A stretch of 42,843 nucleotides of DNA from Dehalococcoidia bacterium (GTDB lineage: Bacteria > Chloroflexota > Dehalococcoidia > UBA2979), in contig JASLOV010000063.1 of NCBI GenBank assembly GCA_030745285.1, positions 1-42,843 on the forward strand, written 5' to 3'. The position numbers and the translations under genes were made by a program. How positions within the stretch are numbered: position 1 is the stretch's first letter; each line of letters starts with the position of its first letter. Shown here piece after piece: positions 7,268 through 14,345 of the stretch. The notes under the pieces are model-generated. The model had not been told where the DNA came from. It did not search any database and saw nothing but the letters and a program-made list of their open reading frames with translations.

Positions 7268-8626
7268 TCACTCTACAGGGTCGGTCGAAACGTTGGCAAG
7301 TGAACCGGGCGCTTCGTCTTCGCTCTCGGTCTCGTTCTCGATCCGGGCGGCGCGTTCCGCACGCCGCGTGGCACGCGTCACCCGGCGCGCCAGGAAGTGC
7401 ACGGTGACGAGGTTGACGAATCGGCCCGTCGCGAGCGACGCCAGGGCGCCGGCGATGCCGTAGGTGGGGATGAACAGTGCCGCGCCGCCGAGTGCGGCGA
7501 TGGCACCCGCCGCGCGCGCGACGAACATCGCGCGGGACTGGCGCAGGACCAGGAGCTGTGTGTTCTTTGGCTGGATCAACAGGTTGAGGAACGACGCGAT
7601 CGTCCATAGCCGGAGTTCGAGGACGTAGTCGGTGAAGGCATCGCCGTAGAAGGCACCGAGCGTCCACGGCGCGGCGAGGAAGAGCAGCAACAAATAGGGA
7701 CCGGCCAAGACGACCATGTAGGTGCGCGTGCTGCGCACCGACCGGACCAGGCCGGCGACGCCGTCGGTGCCGTAGTGGGCGCCGGCGCGCACCTTGTCGA
7801 AGCTGTCGGTGGAGGTCACCAGCGTCTGGGCCGGCACGACCATCTGGCGCGTGGCCGACATCACGCCGGCGGCCGCCGCGCCCTGGATCGAGGCCAGGAG
7901 CAGGTTCATCCCGTGGTTGAACGTGGCGCCGACGGCGAAGCTCAAGGCCGTCCAGCTCGAGAACGACCGCGTGTCCGCCCAGCAGCGCAGCGGGTTGCGG
8001 GTGGGCGTCCAGCGGGCGGGTCGCATGAACGGCACGGCGGCCAGCAGGCCGGAGGCACTGGCGGCGGTGAACGAGAGTACGGCGGCCCACGGCGTCGGAT
8101 ACCAGGTGCGCGTCACGGCGATGGCGACGGCGTAGGCCAGCACGTAGGCGACGACCACGACGATGAGGCCGCGGCGCTGGCCGATCTGGTAGAGCCAGCG
8201 ACGATGGAACATGTAGACCGACAGCGTGGGCAGCGTGACGCTCGTGTAGGTGAGGATCGTCGCCAGCGACGGCGGGCCGCCGACGGCGGCGACGAACTGG
8301 GCCACCAGCAGCAGCCCGCCCGCGAGTGCGGCGGCGATCAGGTAGTTCAGCCAGAGCCACGTCGGACCATCGTCGCGGAGCCGCTCGGGCGAGTTGCACG
8401 TGATGATGAACGGCAGCACGACGAGGTGATGCTGCAGCTGGTTGGTCATGTAGGACAACGTCAGCGCCAGCGTGAACGCGCCGAAACTGTCGGGCGGGAG
8501 GACCCGGGCGAAGACCATGAATGCGACGATGCGAACCAGGGCGACCGACCCCTGGTCGGCGAGCGCGACGCCGCGCTCGGCGTTCATTTCGAAGGTGGGG
8601 AAGTGGCGAATGGCTCGTCGGATCAC
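7268..8626 (-). CDS. Polysaccharide/lipid-linked oligosaccharide flippase-like membrane protein (MATE/MOP superfamily)
   Basis: About 452 residues if the GTG at 8626 is used; an internal ATG at 8587 is the alternative and neither has a strong ribosome site. Around a dozen hydrophobic helices cover the protein. The N-terminal pattern LADQGSVALVRIVAFMVFARVLPPDSFGAFTLALTL is typical of Wzx-like and O-antigen flippases, where the first helices enclose a gap and a conserved FG. The C-terminal 40 residues are charged and cytoplasmic. No glycosyltransferase or sugar-nucleotide gene is in the window, so this is an orphan and its substrate is unknown. It is divergent from the Fe-S protein at 8762. The frame stays open well upstream, but that part is antisense to the 8762 gene. 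Confidence 0.78.
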   Translation of the reverse strand: MIRRAIRHFPTFEMNAERGVALADQGSVALVRIVAFMVFARVLPPDSFGAFTLALTLSYMTNQLQHHLVVLPFIITCNSPERLRDDGPTWLWLNYLIAAALAGGLLLVAQFVAAVGGPPSLATILTYTSVTLPTLSVYMFHRRWLYQIGQRRGLIVVVVAYVLAYAVAIAVTRTWYPTPWAAVLSFTAASASGLLAAVPFMRPARWTPTRNPLRCWADTRSFSSWTALSFAVGATFNHGMNLLLASIQGAAAAGVMSATRQMVVPAQTLVTSTDSFDKVRAGAHYGTDGVAGLVRSVRSTRTYMVVLAGPYLLLLFLAAPWTLGAFYGDAFTDYVLELRLWTIASFLNLLIQPKNTQLLVLRQSRAMFVARAAGAIAALGGAALFIPTYGIAGALASLATGRFVNLVTVHFLARRVTRATRRAERAARIENETESEDEAPGSLANVSTDPVE

Positions 8627-8761
8627 GTGTAGCAGTCTGCGGGTTGCCCGGTCGCAGTGGGCAGCCCTCGATCGTAGCGCCTCGTGCCGAGCCGCGCCAG
8701 TGCTCGGCGGCGTCGGCTCGTGCGCTTCTGACGAATCGGGTGTGAGGGAGGGAGGAGCGTA

Positions 8762-9757
8762 ATGGGAGAGGTCAATGTCGAGGGCGCCCAGCGGCCGACC
8801 CGGACGAAGCAGGAGATGGGGGGCACCGGCCGCAGTCAGATGTTCAGGCGCCGGATGCCCGCGTCGGCACGGCGACAGACCTTCCTGCGCCGGTTCGTCC
8901 TGGCGCCGGCACGGGACGCGCTGGTCAACGAGGCGCGGACCGAGGTCGACGACGTCGAGGCGATGACCACCGAGATCAAGGCGCTCGTCAGGGAGATGGG
9001 CGCGGAGGCGGTGGGGATCGCCGCCTACGACCCGCGCCTGGTGTTCGCCGACGCGCCCGAGCGAGACCATCGCCACGTGATCGTCTTCGGGTTGTCGATG
9101 AAGTACGACTGCCTGATCGACATCGGCCCGCGCTCGCAGGCTGAGGTGCACCGCGTGTACTACACGCTCGACGACATGGCCGTGCGGCTCGCGCAGCAGA
9201 TCGGCTCCTACGGCTACAGCGCCTGCGCGCAGCCGAACATGGGCGACATCCCACTGCCGGCCTACGGCTATCTGGCGGGCCTTGGCGAACTGGGCAAGCA
9301 CGGGTCGCTCATCTCGCCGGAACTCGGGTCGTCGTTCCGCCTGGTCGCGGTCTCCACCGACCTGCCGCTGCTGGTCGACGGGCCGAAGGACCACGGCATC
9401 GACGAAGTGTGCGCGTCGTGCAACGTCTGCACCCGCTTCTGCCCCGGCGACGCGATCAAGCCGGACAAGAAGGAAGTCAACGGCGTACTGCGCTGGCACG
9501 TCGACACGCCGGCCTGCCAGCCGTGGTTCTACAAGATGCATGGCTGCAAGATCTGCCTGATGGTCTGCCCGCTCAACGCCCGCGGCCGCTTGAAGGCCGA
9601 ATTTCAGCAGGTGGCCGCCGACATCCGTCAGGTCAAGGATGCGCAGGGGATGGTGCGACTGATCGAGCAGCGGACGGGCGAGGAATACGCCGACGGCGAC
9701 GGCAACGGTGACGATGACGATGACGATGACGGCGGGGTCAGTTCGACGGACCGCTGA
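8762..9757 (+). CDS. QueG/reductive-dehalogenase-like protein with two [4Fe-4S] clusters
   Basis: 331 residues; start supported by a GGAGGGAGGAG ribosome site. The central segment GELGKHGSLISPELGSSFRLVAVSTDLPL is the pattern shared by reductive dehalogenases and epoxyqueuosine reductase. Two ferredoxin sites follow: C217-x2-C220-x2-C223-x3-C227-P and C252-x9-C262-x2-C265-x3-C269-P. There is no Tat signal and no RdhB anchor nearby, so it is probably cytoplasmic. The N-terminal half could bind cobalamin as in this superfamily, but that cannot be read with certainty. The C-terminus is an Asp-rich tail with seven consecutive Asp. The gene overlaps the MFS gene tail-to-tail by 20 bases. Role unknown; a reductive step on an aromatic or halogenated substrate is possible. 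Confidence 0.75.
   Translation: MGEVNVEGAQRPTRTKQEMGGTGRSQMFRRRMPASARRQTFLRRFVLAPARDALVNEARTEVDDVEAMTTEIKALVREMGAEAVGIAAYDPRLVFADAPERDHRHVIVFGLSMKYDCLIDIGPRSQAEVHRVYYTLDDMAVRLAQQIGSYGYSACAQPNMGDIPLPAYGYLAGLGELGKHGSLISPELGSSFRLVAVSTDLPLLVDGPKDHGIDEVCASCNVCTRFCPGDAIKPDKKEVNGVLRWHVDTPACQPWFYKMHGCKICLMVCPLNARGRLKAEFQQVAADIRQVKDAQGMVRLIEQRTGEEYADGDGNGDDDDDDDGGVSSTDR
9709..9730 (+). repeat. (GATGAC)n simple repeat encoding an Asp tail
   Basis: About three and a half copies of GATGAC encode the Asp run near the C-terminus of the Fe-S protein, just before the overlap with the convergent MFS gene. It is prone to slippage, so tail length may vary between strains. Confidence 0.7.
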
Positions 9758-11081
9758 GGTCGGGCTTGGCACCCACCCAGGCTGGGGTGCCCCCCACCTC
9801 GTTTAGCCCGGCCTTGCCGAGTTCGGCCACCCGTTCGCGGTAGGTCGCCCTGACGCCCAGGAGGGTCAGCGCCGCGGCCACCGACACGCCGATCAGCAGC
9901 AGGAACGCGTTCCGGTAGCTGCCCTGTGTGTCGTACATGTACCCGACGAGCGGCGGCCCGATGGCGAAGCCCACCGCGACGCAGGCGGTCAGCACACCGA
10001 TCGTCCGGCCGAGCACGCGCGGTCCGAAGCAGTGCTTCGACAGGACAGGAATGTCGACGATGGCACCGCCGTGCGCCAGGCCGCGCGCGACCGTGAACAG
10101 CACCAGCATCGGCAGCAGCTGGACCGAAAACGCCAGAACGATTGCCACCGCCATCAGGCCGTAGCACCACATCACGCCCTTCACCGACAGCTTGTCGTAC
10201 AGCCATCCGAACCCGAGCTTGCCCGCGATGCTGACGACGAAGACGGCGCTCAGCACGGTGGCGGCGATAGAGCGGGCGAACCCGACGTCTCGCTCGAGGT
10301 AGAGCATGAGGTGCTGGCCCATCGACTGATCGGCCAGGCCGATGAGCATGACCGCCAGTGCGACCAGCCAGAACGAGCGGCTGCGGAGCACCGCCGAAAA
10401 GTCCATCTCGGCCGGGGCTAGCGGGTTGTTGGGCGGTTGTGGCCGCGGGCCCGCCCCCGCCGTGGCTGCCGCGTCGGCAGCGTCCGGCTCCTTCACGATC
10501 CAGAGAAAGACCGGGATCGCGACCAACCAGATCCCGCTGCTCAGCAGCGCGACGGTCATCCGCCATCCGTAGGCCGCGATCATCGCGGTCGCCAGGAGCG
10601 GCGTGAACGATCCAGCCACGCTCGTGCCCAGCAGCGCGGCACCGATGGCGAAGCCTTGCCGATGCAGGAACCGCTGCGAGACCAGGACCTTGACGGCGAT
10701 CATGACGGCGATCGCCCCGGCCCCCATCACGAGGCCGGCCGCGTAGAACTGCCAGAGCGTCTCGATCCACAGGAAGCCCACCATCGCCGCGATTGACACG
10801 AGCGAGAAGACGACGACGATCTTCCGGATGCTGAAGCGATCGGCGAGCGCGCCGAAGAAGATGCCGAAGACGGCGCCCGCGCCGAACTTCAAGCTGGCGA
10901 CGAATGTGACCTGCGCCCGGCTCCATCCGAACTCGTCGATGATCGGCGAGTAGATGACCGGCATCACCATCGTCGGCACGCCGAACGCGAAGACGATGCA
11001 GAGAAACCCGGCGGCGACGACCCGCCAGTCCTCGGTCGCTGCGCCCGCGACGTCGCTCCGCGGTTCCAGGTCTGTGGCCAT
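9738..11081 (-). CDS. MFS transporter, monocarboxylate/organic-acid type
   Basis: 447 residues with about 12 transmembrane helices and a central cytoplasmic loop near residues 200-225 rich in Ala, Pro and Gly. The MFS loop motif appears as GALADRFSIRKIVV after helix 2 and again as GWLYDKLSVKGVMW in the second half. The opening helix ending GVPTMVMPVIYSPIIDEFGWSRAQVTF resembles oxalate/formate-antiporter and monocarboxylate permeases. It begins 9 bases after the LigJ-like gene stop, so the two are probably co-transcribed. Uptake of the organic or aromatic acid degraded by the neighbouring enzymes is the simplest role, by inference. The 3' end overlaps the convergent Fe-S gene by 20 bases. Confidence 0.85.
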   Translation of the reverse strand: MATDLEPRSDVAGAATEDWRVVAAGFLCIVFAFGVPTMVMPVIYSPIIDEFGWSRAQVTFVASLKFGAGAVFGIFFGALADRFSIRKIVVVFSLVSIAAMVGFLWIETLWQFYAAGLVMGAGAIAVMIAVKVLVSQRFLHRQGFAIGAALLGTSVAGSFTPLLATAMIAAYGWRMTVALLSSGIWLVAIPVFLWIVKEPDAADAAATAGAGPRPQPPNNPLAPAEMDFSAVLRSRSFWLVALAVMLIGLADQSMGQHLMLYLERDVGFARSIAATVLSAVFVVSIAGKLGFGWLYDKLSVKGVMWCYGLMAVAIVLAFSVQLLPMLVLFTVARGLAHGGAIVDIPVLSKHCFGPRVLGRTIGVLTACVAVGFAIGPPLVGYMYDTQGSYRNAFLLLIGVSVAAALTLLGVRATYRERVAELGKAGLNEVGGTPAWVGAKPDLSGPSN

Positions 11082-11090
11082 GCGTCGTGC

Positions 11091-12098
11091 CTAGAACGTC
11101 AGCGTGTACACCTCGGTCGCCGTGCCTTCGTAGATCCGGGTGCGGTCGGCGTCGGTTAGCCAGTCGATCGCGTCGATCTTCTTCTTGACGTCGTCGATCC
11201 ACTCGCCGGTCTTCGGGTCCTTGGCGGTGCCGATACCCGGCTTCTCCGACCCGAACATGCAGCGGTCCGGGCCCACCCACTTGAACAGCAGGTCCAGTGA
11301 CTCCTGCGTGTACAGGCAGGTGTCGAAGTAGAGCTGCTTCAAGTGGTCCTCGAAGGCGCCCTGCTTGCGGCGTGACCACATCGCCCGATACCGGCCGATC
11401 TGATAGGGGATGGCGCCGCCGCCATGCGAGATGATGATCTTCAGTGTCGGGAAATCCTTGAACACGGTCGAGCTGAGCAAGGAGACGATCGCGATGCTCT
11501 CCTCGTTGATGAAGTGCAGCGAGTAGGGCTCGCGCGGCGACCGGCAGCTCGCGGAGTGCACGAGCGCCGGAATGTCCAGGTCGACGAGTTTCTCGTAGAT
11601 CGGATACCAGTATTCCTCGCCCAGGCCCGGCGGCGGCTCGCCTTGGCCTTCGTTCGGGTCGGGGTTGAGCAGACATCCGACGAAACCCAACTCCTTGACG
11701 CAGCGCTCCAGCTCCTCGATCGAGTTCTCGGGGCTGACGCCCATGTTCTGGGGCAGGCCGGCGACGCCGCGGAAGATCTCGGGGAACAGCTCGCACTGCC
11801 GGTGGATGACGTTGTTCACCGCTTCGATGTACCAGCGGACCAGCTTCTCGGGCTTTTCGCTGTGCATCATCGTGTACGGACGCGGCGAGACGAGTTGCAT
11901 GTCCGTGCCGACCTCCTTCAACTGCTCGAGGTGCGACACCGTGTTGAACGTCGGCGTGTTGAGCGCCGCCACGATCTGGTCGTCGGTGATGCCGAGGCGA
12001 CCGCGCCCGTGCGCGCCGCGATGGGCCAGCAAGCTGGCCTTGTAGGCGTACAGTTCCTGGGGCGCCGTAACGTGGGCATGCGTATCAATGACTCGCAT
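11091..12098 (-). CDS. LigJ-like amidohydrolase-superfamily protein (putative 4-oxalomesaconate hydratase)
   Basis: 335 residues, the size of LigJ. Landmarks in order: DTHAH metal site (H7, H9), VKELGFVGCLLNPDPN (about 134-149), WYPIYEKLVDLDIPALVH with H181, FKDFPTLKIIISHGGGAIPY with H225, YFDTCLY, and GSEKPG with E285. Glu in place of the usual amidohydrolase Asp, and the following KDPKTGEWIDDVKKKID stretch, resemble 4-oxalomesaconate hydratase of the protocatechuate 4,5-cleavage and gallate pathways. That enzyme adds water to an unsaturated tricarboxylate. The start has GAGGA upstream, and a promoter (12203-12175) and a 16-base tandem repeat precede it. It is grouped with an MFS transporter. 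The family call is good; the exact substrate is inferred. Confidence 0.8.
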   Translation of the reverse strand: MRVIDTHAHVTAPQELYAYKASLLAHRGAHGRGRLGITDDQIVAALNTPTFNTVSHLEQLKEVGTDMQLVSPRPYTMMHSEKPEKLVRWYIEAVNNVIHRQCELFPEIFRGVAGLPQNMGVSPENSIEELERCVKELGFVGCLLNPDPNEGQGEPPPGLGEEYWYPIYEKLVDLDIPALVHSASCRSPREPYSLHFINEESIAIVSLLSSTVFKDFPTLKIIISHGGGAIPYQIGRYRAMWSRRKQGAFEDHLKQLYFDTCLYTQESLDLLFKWVGPDRCMFGSEKPGIGTAKDPKTGEWIDDVKKKIDAIDWLTDADRTRIYEGTATEVYTLTF

Positions 12099-12110
12099 CG
12101 TTCAGTCCTC

Positions 12111-12142
12111 TACCGATCTCCGGGAGTACCGATCTCCGGGAG
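12111..12142 (-). repeat. Two perfect tandem copies of a 16-base unit in the 5' leader
   Basis: TACCGATCTCCGGGAG occurs at 12111-12126 and again at 12127-12142 with no gap. On the minus strand the copies end directly before the GAGGACTGAACG ribosome-site region of the LigJ-like gene. It may be a recent slippage duplication or a paired operator or RNA element. Seen directly; function unknown. Confidence 0.75.
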
Positions 12143-12174
12143 CTCGGGCCGAAGCAATGAAATATGGGAACGAT

Positions 12175-12203
12175 ATGATATTTGCCCGACCGGGCTGGGT
12201 CAA
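12175..12203 (-). promoter_or_regulatory. Sigma70-like promoter, TTGACC-N17-TATCAT, for the LigJ-like/MFS pair
   Basis: On the minus strand TTGACC (12203-12198), exactly 17 bases, then TATCAT (12180-12175), in a short AT-rich patch between the small protein gene and the LigJ-like gene. Predicted transcription start is near 12168, giving a leader of about 70 bases that contains the 16-base tandem repeat. An inverted repeat AAATAT-N12-ATATTT overlaps the -10 region and start site and could be an operator. Confidence 0.6.
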
Positions 12204-12224
12204 CGCCAGATCGCCGGCTCCGAT

Positions 12225-12530
12225 TCACGCGCGCCGGCTCAGCCACATGTTCACGTCGAAGGCGTTGAGGTCGGCGAAGCGCATCATCTCGGCCACGGCG
12301 ACGATGGCGTCGGTCGCCGTGGCGTCCGGTGTCAGCGGCGCTGGATGCTGTCCGGTCTGTTCGGCGCGATCGGCGTAGAGTCTGACGGCCGCCGTCACGG
12401 CGCGCGCGAGGTCGTCGTCGGACGGGATGGCGGTGTCGGCGCGACGTCGCGATTCGTCAGCCAGGCTCACGAACGCGTCTACGACCTGGGCGGCCGCCTG
12501 CTCGTGGCCGGGGTCATGCGTGGTTGCCAT
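12225..12530 (-). CDS. Small uncharacterised helical protein (101 aa)
   Basis: Starts at the ATG at 12530, 29 bases after the Rieske ferredoxin stop, with only a weak AGG-type ribosome site. Composition is Ala- and Asp-rich, mostly predicted helical, with no signal peptide, membrane segment or cysteine. The C-terminal motif MMRFADLNAFDVNMWLSRR is distinctive. The third-position G/C bias agrees with coding. No family was recognised with confidence. Position in the amidohydrolase/Rieske cluster suggests an accessory or partner subunit, but nothing in the sequence proves it. Confidence 0.68.
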   Translation of the reverse strand: MATTHDPGHEQAAAQVVDAFVSLADESRRRADTAIPSDDDLARAVTAAVRLYADRAEQTGQHPAPLTPDATATDAIVAVAEMMRFADLNAFDVNMWLSRRA

Positions 12531-12559
12531 GGGCACCTGTCTTCTTGGAATCTGGTGAG

Positions 12560-12949
12560 CTAGCGCGCCGCGCCACTCGTGCGCGGCAGGGTGATGAAGA
12601 CGTCGTTCCCGTCGGTCCGCACCTTGACCGGCCGCAGCCGGTACGTCGAGACGACAACGTGCTGGCCGGTCCGGATGTCGAACTCGAAGCCATGCCACGG
12701 ACAGATGATGTTCAGCTGGTCTTTCGAGAAGACGCGTCCCGCGCTCTTCCCGCCCTCCCCGACGTCCTCGAGGACGAGCGGGAGCATCTTCCCCTGACAC
12801 GCCGGGCCACCCAGATGCGGGCAGCGGTTCTCGTAGGCGTAGAACTCGCCGTCGAGCCGGAAGACGCCGATCTGGACGCCAGCGACGTCGACGACCCGCC
12901 GTCCTGGATCCTCGAAGCTGGAGGTGGCGCCGATCTTGACCTCAGGCAT
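12560..12949 (-). CDS. Rieske-type [2Fe-2S] ferredoxin with an extended cluster loop
   Basis: 129 residues. The ATG at 12949 overlaps the stop of the upstream amidohydrolase by 8 bases, implying translational coupling. A longer in-frame start exists but lies inside that gene. The Rieske ligands are C43-P-H45 in NRCPHLGGPACQG and C83-P-W-H86 in IICPWHGFEFD. The two halves are separated by 37 residues instead of the usual 15-17, so there is an added loop of about 20 residues (LVLEDVGEGGKSAGRVF region). It is probably a soluble electron carrier. No Rieske oxygenase alpha subunit or reductase is in the window, so its partner is unknown. Confidence 0.88.
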   Translation of the reverse strand: MPEVKIGATSSFEDPGRRVVDVAGVQIGVFRLDGEFYAYENRCPHLGGPACQGKMLPLVLEDVGEGGKSAGRVFSKDQLNIICPWHGFEFDIRTGQHVVVSTYRLRPVKVRTDGNDVFITLPRTSGAAR

Positions 12950-14261
12950 CTGGCATGCCCGCGTCTCTGGCCCGAGCATCTCTCGCCGCCGGCGCCCCAA
13001 TGCCCGCGGGTTCGTGTTCGTCCGCGCCGTCTTCGGGCCGGGGCCGCACGCGTTGGGCGGGCAGTCCGAAGAGGCGCGCGGCGTTCAAGCCGAGAATGTT
13101 CCGCTTCGCCTCGTCCGACAGGAACGGCAGTGTCGAAATCGTATGAGGCGGGTCGAAGTCCCAGTGCGGCCAGTCCGAGGCAAAGAGCAGCTGGGTCTCG
13201 GCCTTCATCATCTTCATCGTGAGTTCGAGCGCCTCGGGATGCGCGCGTTCCATCGGCTGGCTGGAGAAGTACATCTCCTGCATGTACTCGCTCGGCAGCT
13301 TCTTCAGGCCTGGGGCTTCGTTCTGCCGCATGAGGAACTCGTGATCGAGGCGCTGCATGAGGTAGGGAATCCAGGCCATCCCAGCCTCCACCCACAGGGT
13401 CTTGAGCGTCGGGAACCGCTCGGGCATCGCGTTGACGATCCAGTTCGTGAGATGAATCAGGTTGTAGTGCGGGAACGACAGCGAGTGCATCGAGATGAAA
13501 CGGTTCAACGTGTGAAACGACGGGTCGTTCCAGTTGGGGCCGGCATGGAAGACGAGCGGCTTGCCGGTGTCCGCGATCATGGCGTACAGCCGCATGTAGG
13601 CCGGGTTGTGCACCGGTGCGTGACGCACCGAGGTGACGGTGAACCCGACGACCCCGGGTACGGCGCCGAACTCCTCGACCAGCTTCTCGCAGGCCTCCGG
13701 CGAGTTGAACGGCAGGTAGGCGAGACCGAGGATGCGCCGCTCCTGCGGCAGGATGATGTCACGTAGCCAGCGGTTGTAGGCGCGCGCCAGGTACAACTCC
13801 GCACCTTCGACCGGGCTCAACCCCAGCAGCAGCATCGCCGTCGGAAAGATGACCTGATAGTCGACGCCCATCGTGTCGATGGTCCGGCGCACGATCTGGA
13901 CGAAGCGATGACCCGCCGTGGCCGGATCGTCCGTGGGCTCGCGCGGCCCGCTCTGGTGTGGCACCCGGCCGGCCATTGACTGAAAGTTCTGCCCGGGCAT
14001 GAGATTGCTCAAGGGCATCGTCACGCCCTTGAGCATCGCCTGGGCGGTCTGCTTCAGGACGTCGTTCTCGAGCAGGTCGATGATCTCAGGGAAGAACTGC
14101 GCTTCCTGCAGGTGCGCGTCGACATCGACGATCAGCTCGTAATCGGCGTGACGCCGCGCGAACCTCCGAGCGTGCGCCAGGTAGTCCCGGGTGTCGGTCG
14201 CCGCCGTGATCTCGGGCAGATCGCGCACTGGCTTCGGAGCGGGCTCGTTCGTTGTCGACAT
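12942..14261 (-). CDS. ACMSD/LigW-type amidohydrolase_2 family protein (putative decarboxylase or hydrolase)
   Basis: 439 residues from the ATG at 14261. A DVDAHLQE motif near residue 49 supplies the first metal site (D-x-D-x-H form), FHAGPNWND the middle His, and SDWPHWDFD the catalytic Asp. Two further family signatures are present: LPFNSPEACEKLVEEFG and a FPTLKTLWVEAGMAWIPYLMQRLDHEF helix. Relatives include decarboxylases (ACMSD, gamma-resorcylate, 5-carboxyvanillate) and C-C hydrolases. The C-terminal 40 residues are a charged, Ala-rich tail. There is no clear ribosome site; a TACAAT hexamer 8 bases upstream suggests a leaderless transcript. It heads the cluster with the Rieske ferredoxin and small protein. 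Reaction unknown. Confidence 0.85.
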   Translation of the reverse strand: MSTTNEPAPKPVRDLPEITAATDTRDYLAHARRFARRHADYELIVDVDAHLQEAQFFPEIIDLLENDVLKQTAQAMLKGVTMPLSNLMPGQNFQSMAGRVPHQSGPREPTDDPATAGHRFVQIVRRTIDTMGVDYQVIFPTAMLLLGLSPVEGAELYLARAYNRWLRDIILPQERRILGLAYLPFNSPEACEKLVEEFGAVPGVVGFTVTSVRHAPVHNPAYMRLYAMIADTGKPLVFHAGPNWNDPSFHTLNRFISMHSLSFPHYNLIHLTNWIVNAMPERFPTLKTLWVEAGMAWIPYLMQRLDHEFLMRQNEAPGLKKLPSEYMQEMYFSSQPMERAHPEALELTMKMMKAETQLLFASDWPHWDFDPPHTISTLPFLSDEAKRNILGLNAARLFGLPAQRVRPRPEDGADEHEPAGIGAPAARDARARDAGMPDA

Positions 14262-14269
14262 TCTCGCGC

Positions 14270-14275
14270 ATTGTA
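14270..14275 (-). promoter_or_regulatory. -10-like TACAAT placed for a leaderless transcript
   Basis: TACAAT on the minus strand (14275-14270) lies 8 bases before the amidohydrolase ATG at 14261, where a ribosome site would be expected but is absent. A start 6-8 bases downstream of this hexamer would coincide with the AUG. No good -35 was found, so this is tentative. Confidence 0.35.
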
Positions 14276-14345
14276 GCGATTTCTCTAGGCGCGGGAGCGC
14301 GAATTCGGAAAGGATAGATGGCTGACCGCCTGAGGAGCAACACCG

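Noticed and set aside
8627..9772. Extension of the flippase gene to a much earlier start
   Set aside because: The frame is open but lies antisense to the Fe-S protein gene at 8762, which has strong cysteine motifs; the flippase N-terminal pattern begins near 8626.
9628..11796. A 722-codon minus-strand frame covering the MFS and LigJ-like genes
   Set aside because: It is out of frame with both, is extremely Arg/Gly rich, and has no motif; the two real genes explain the region.
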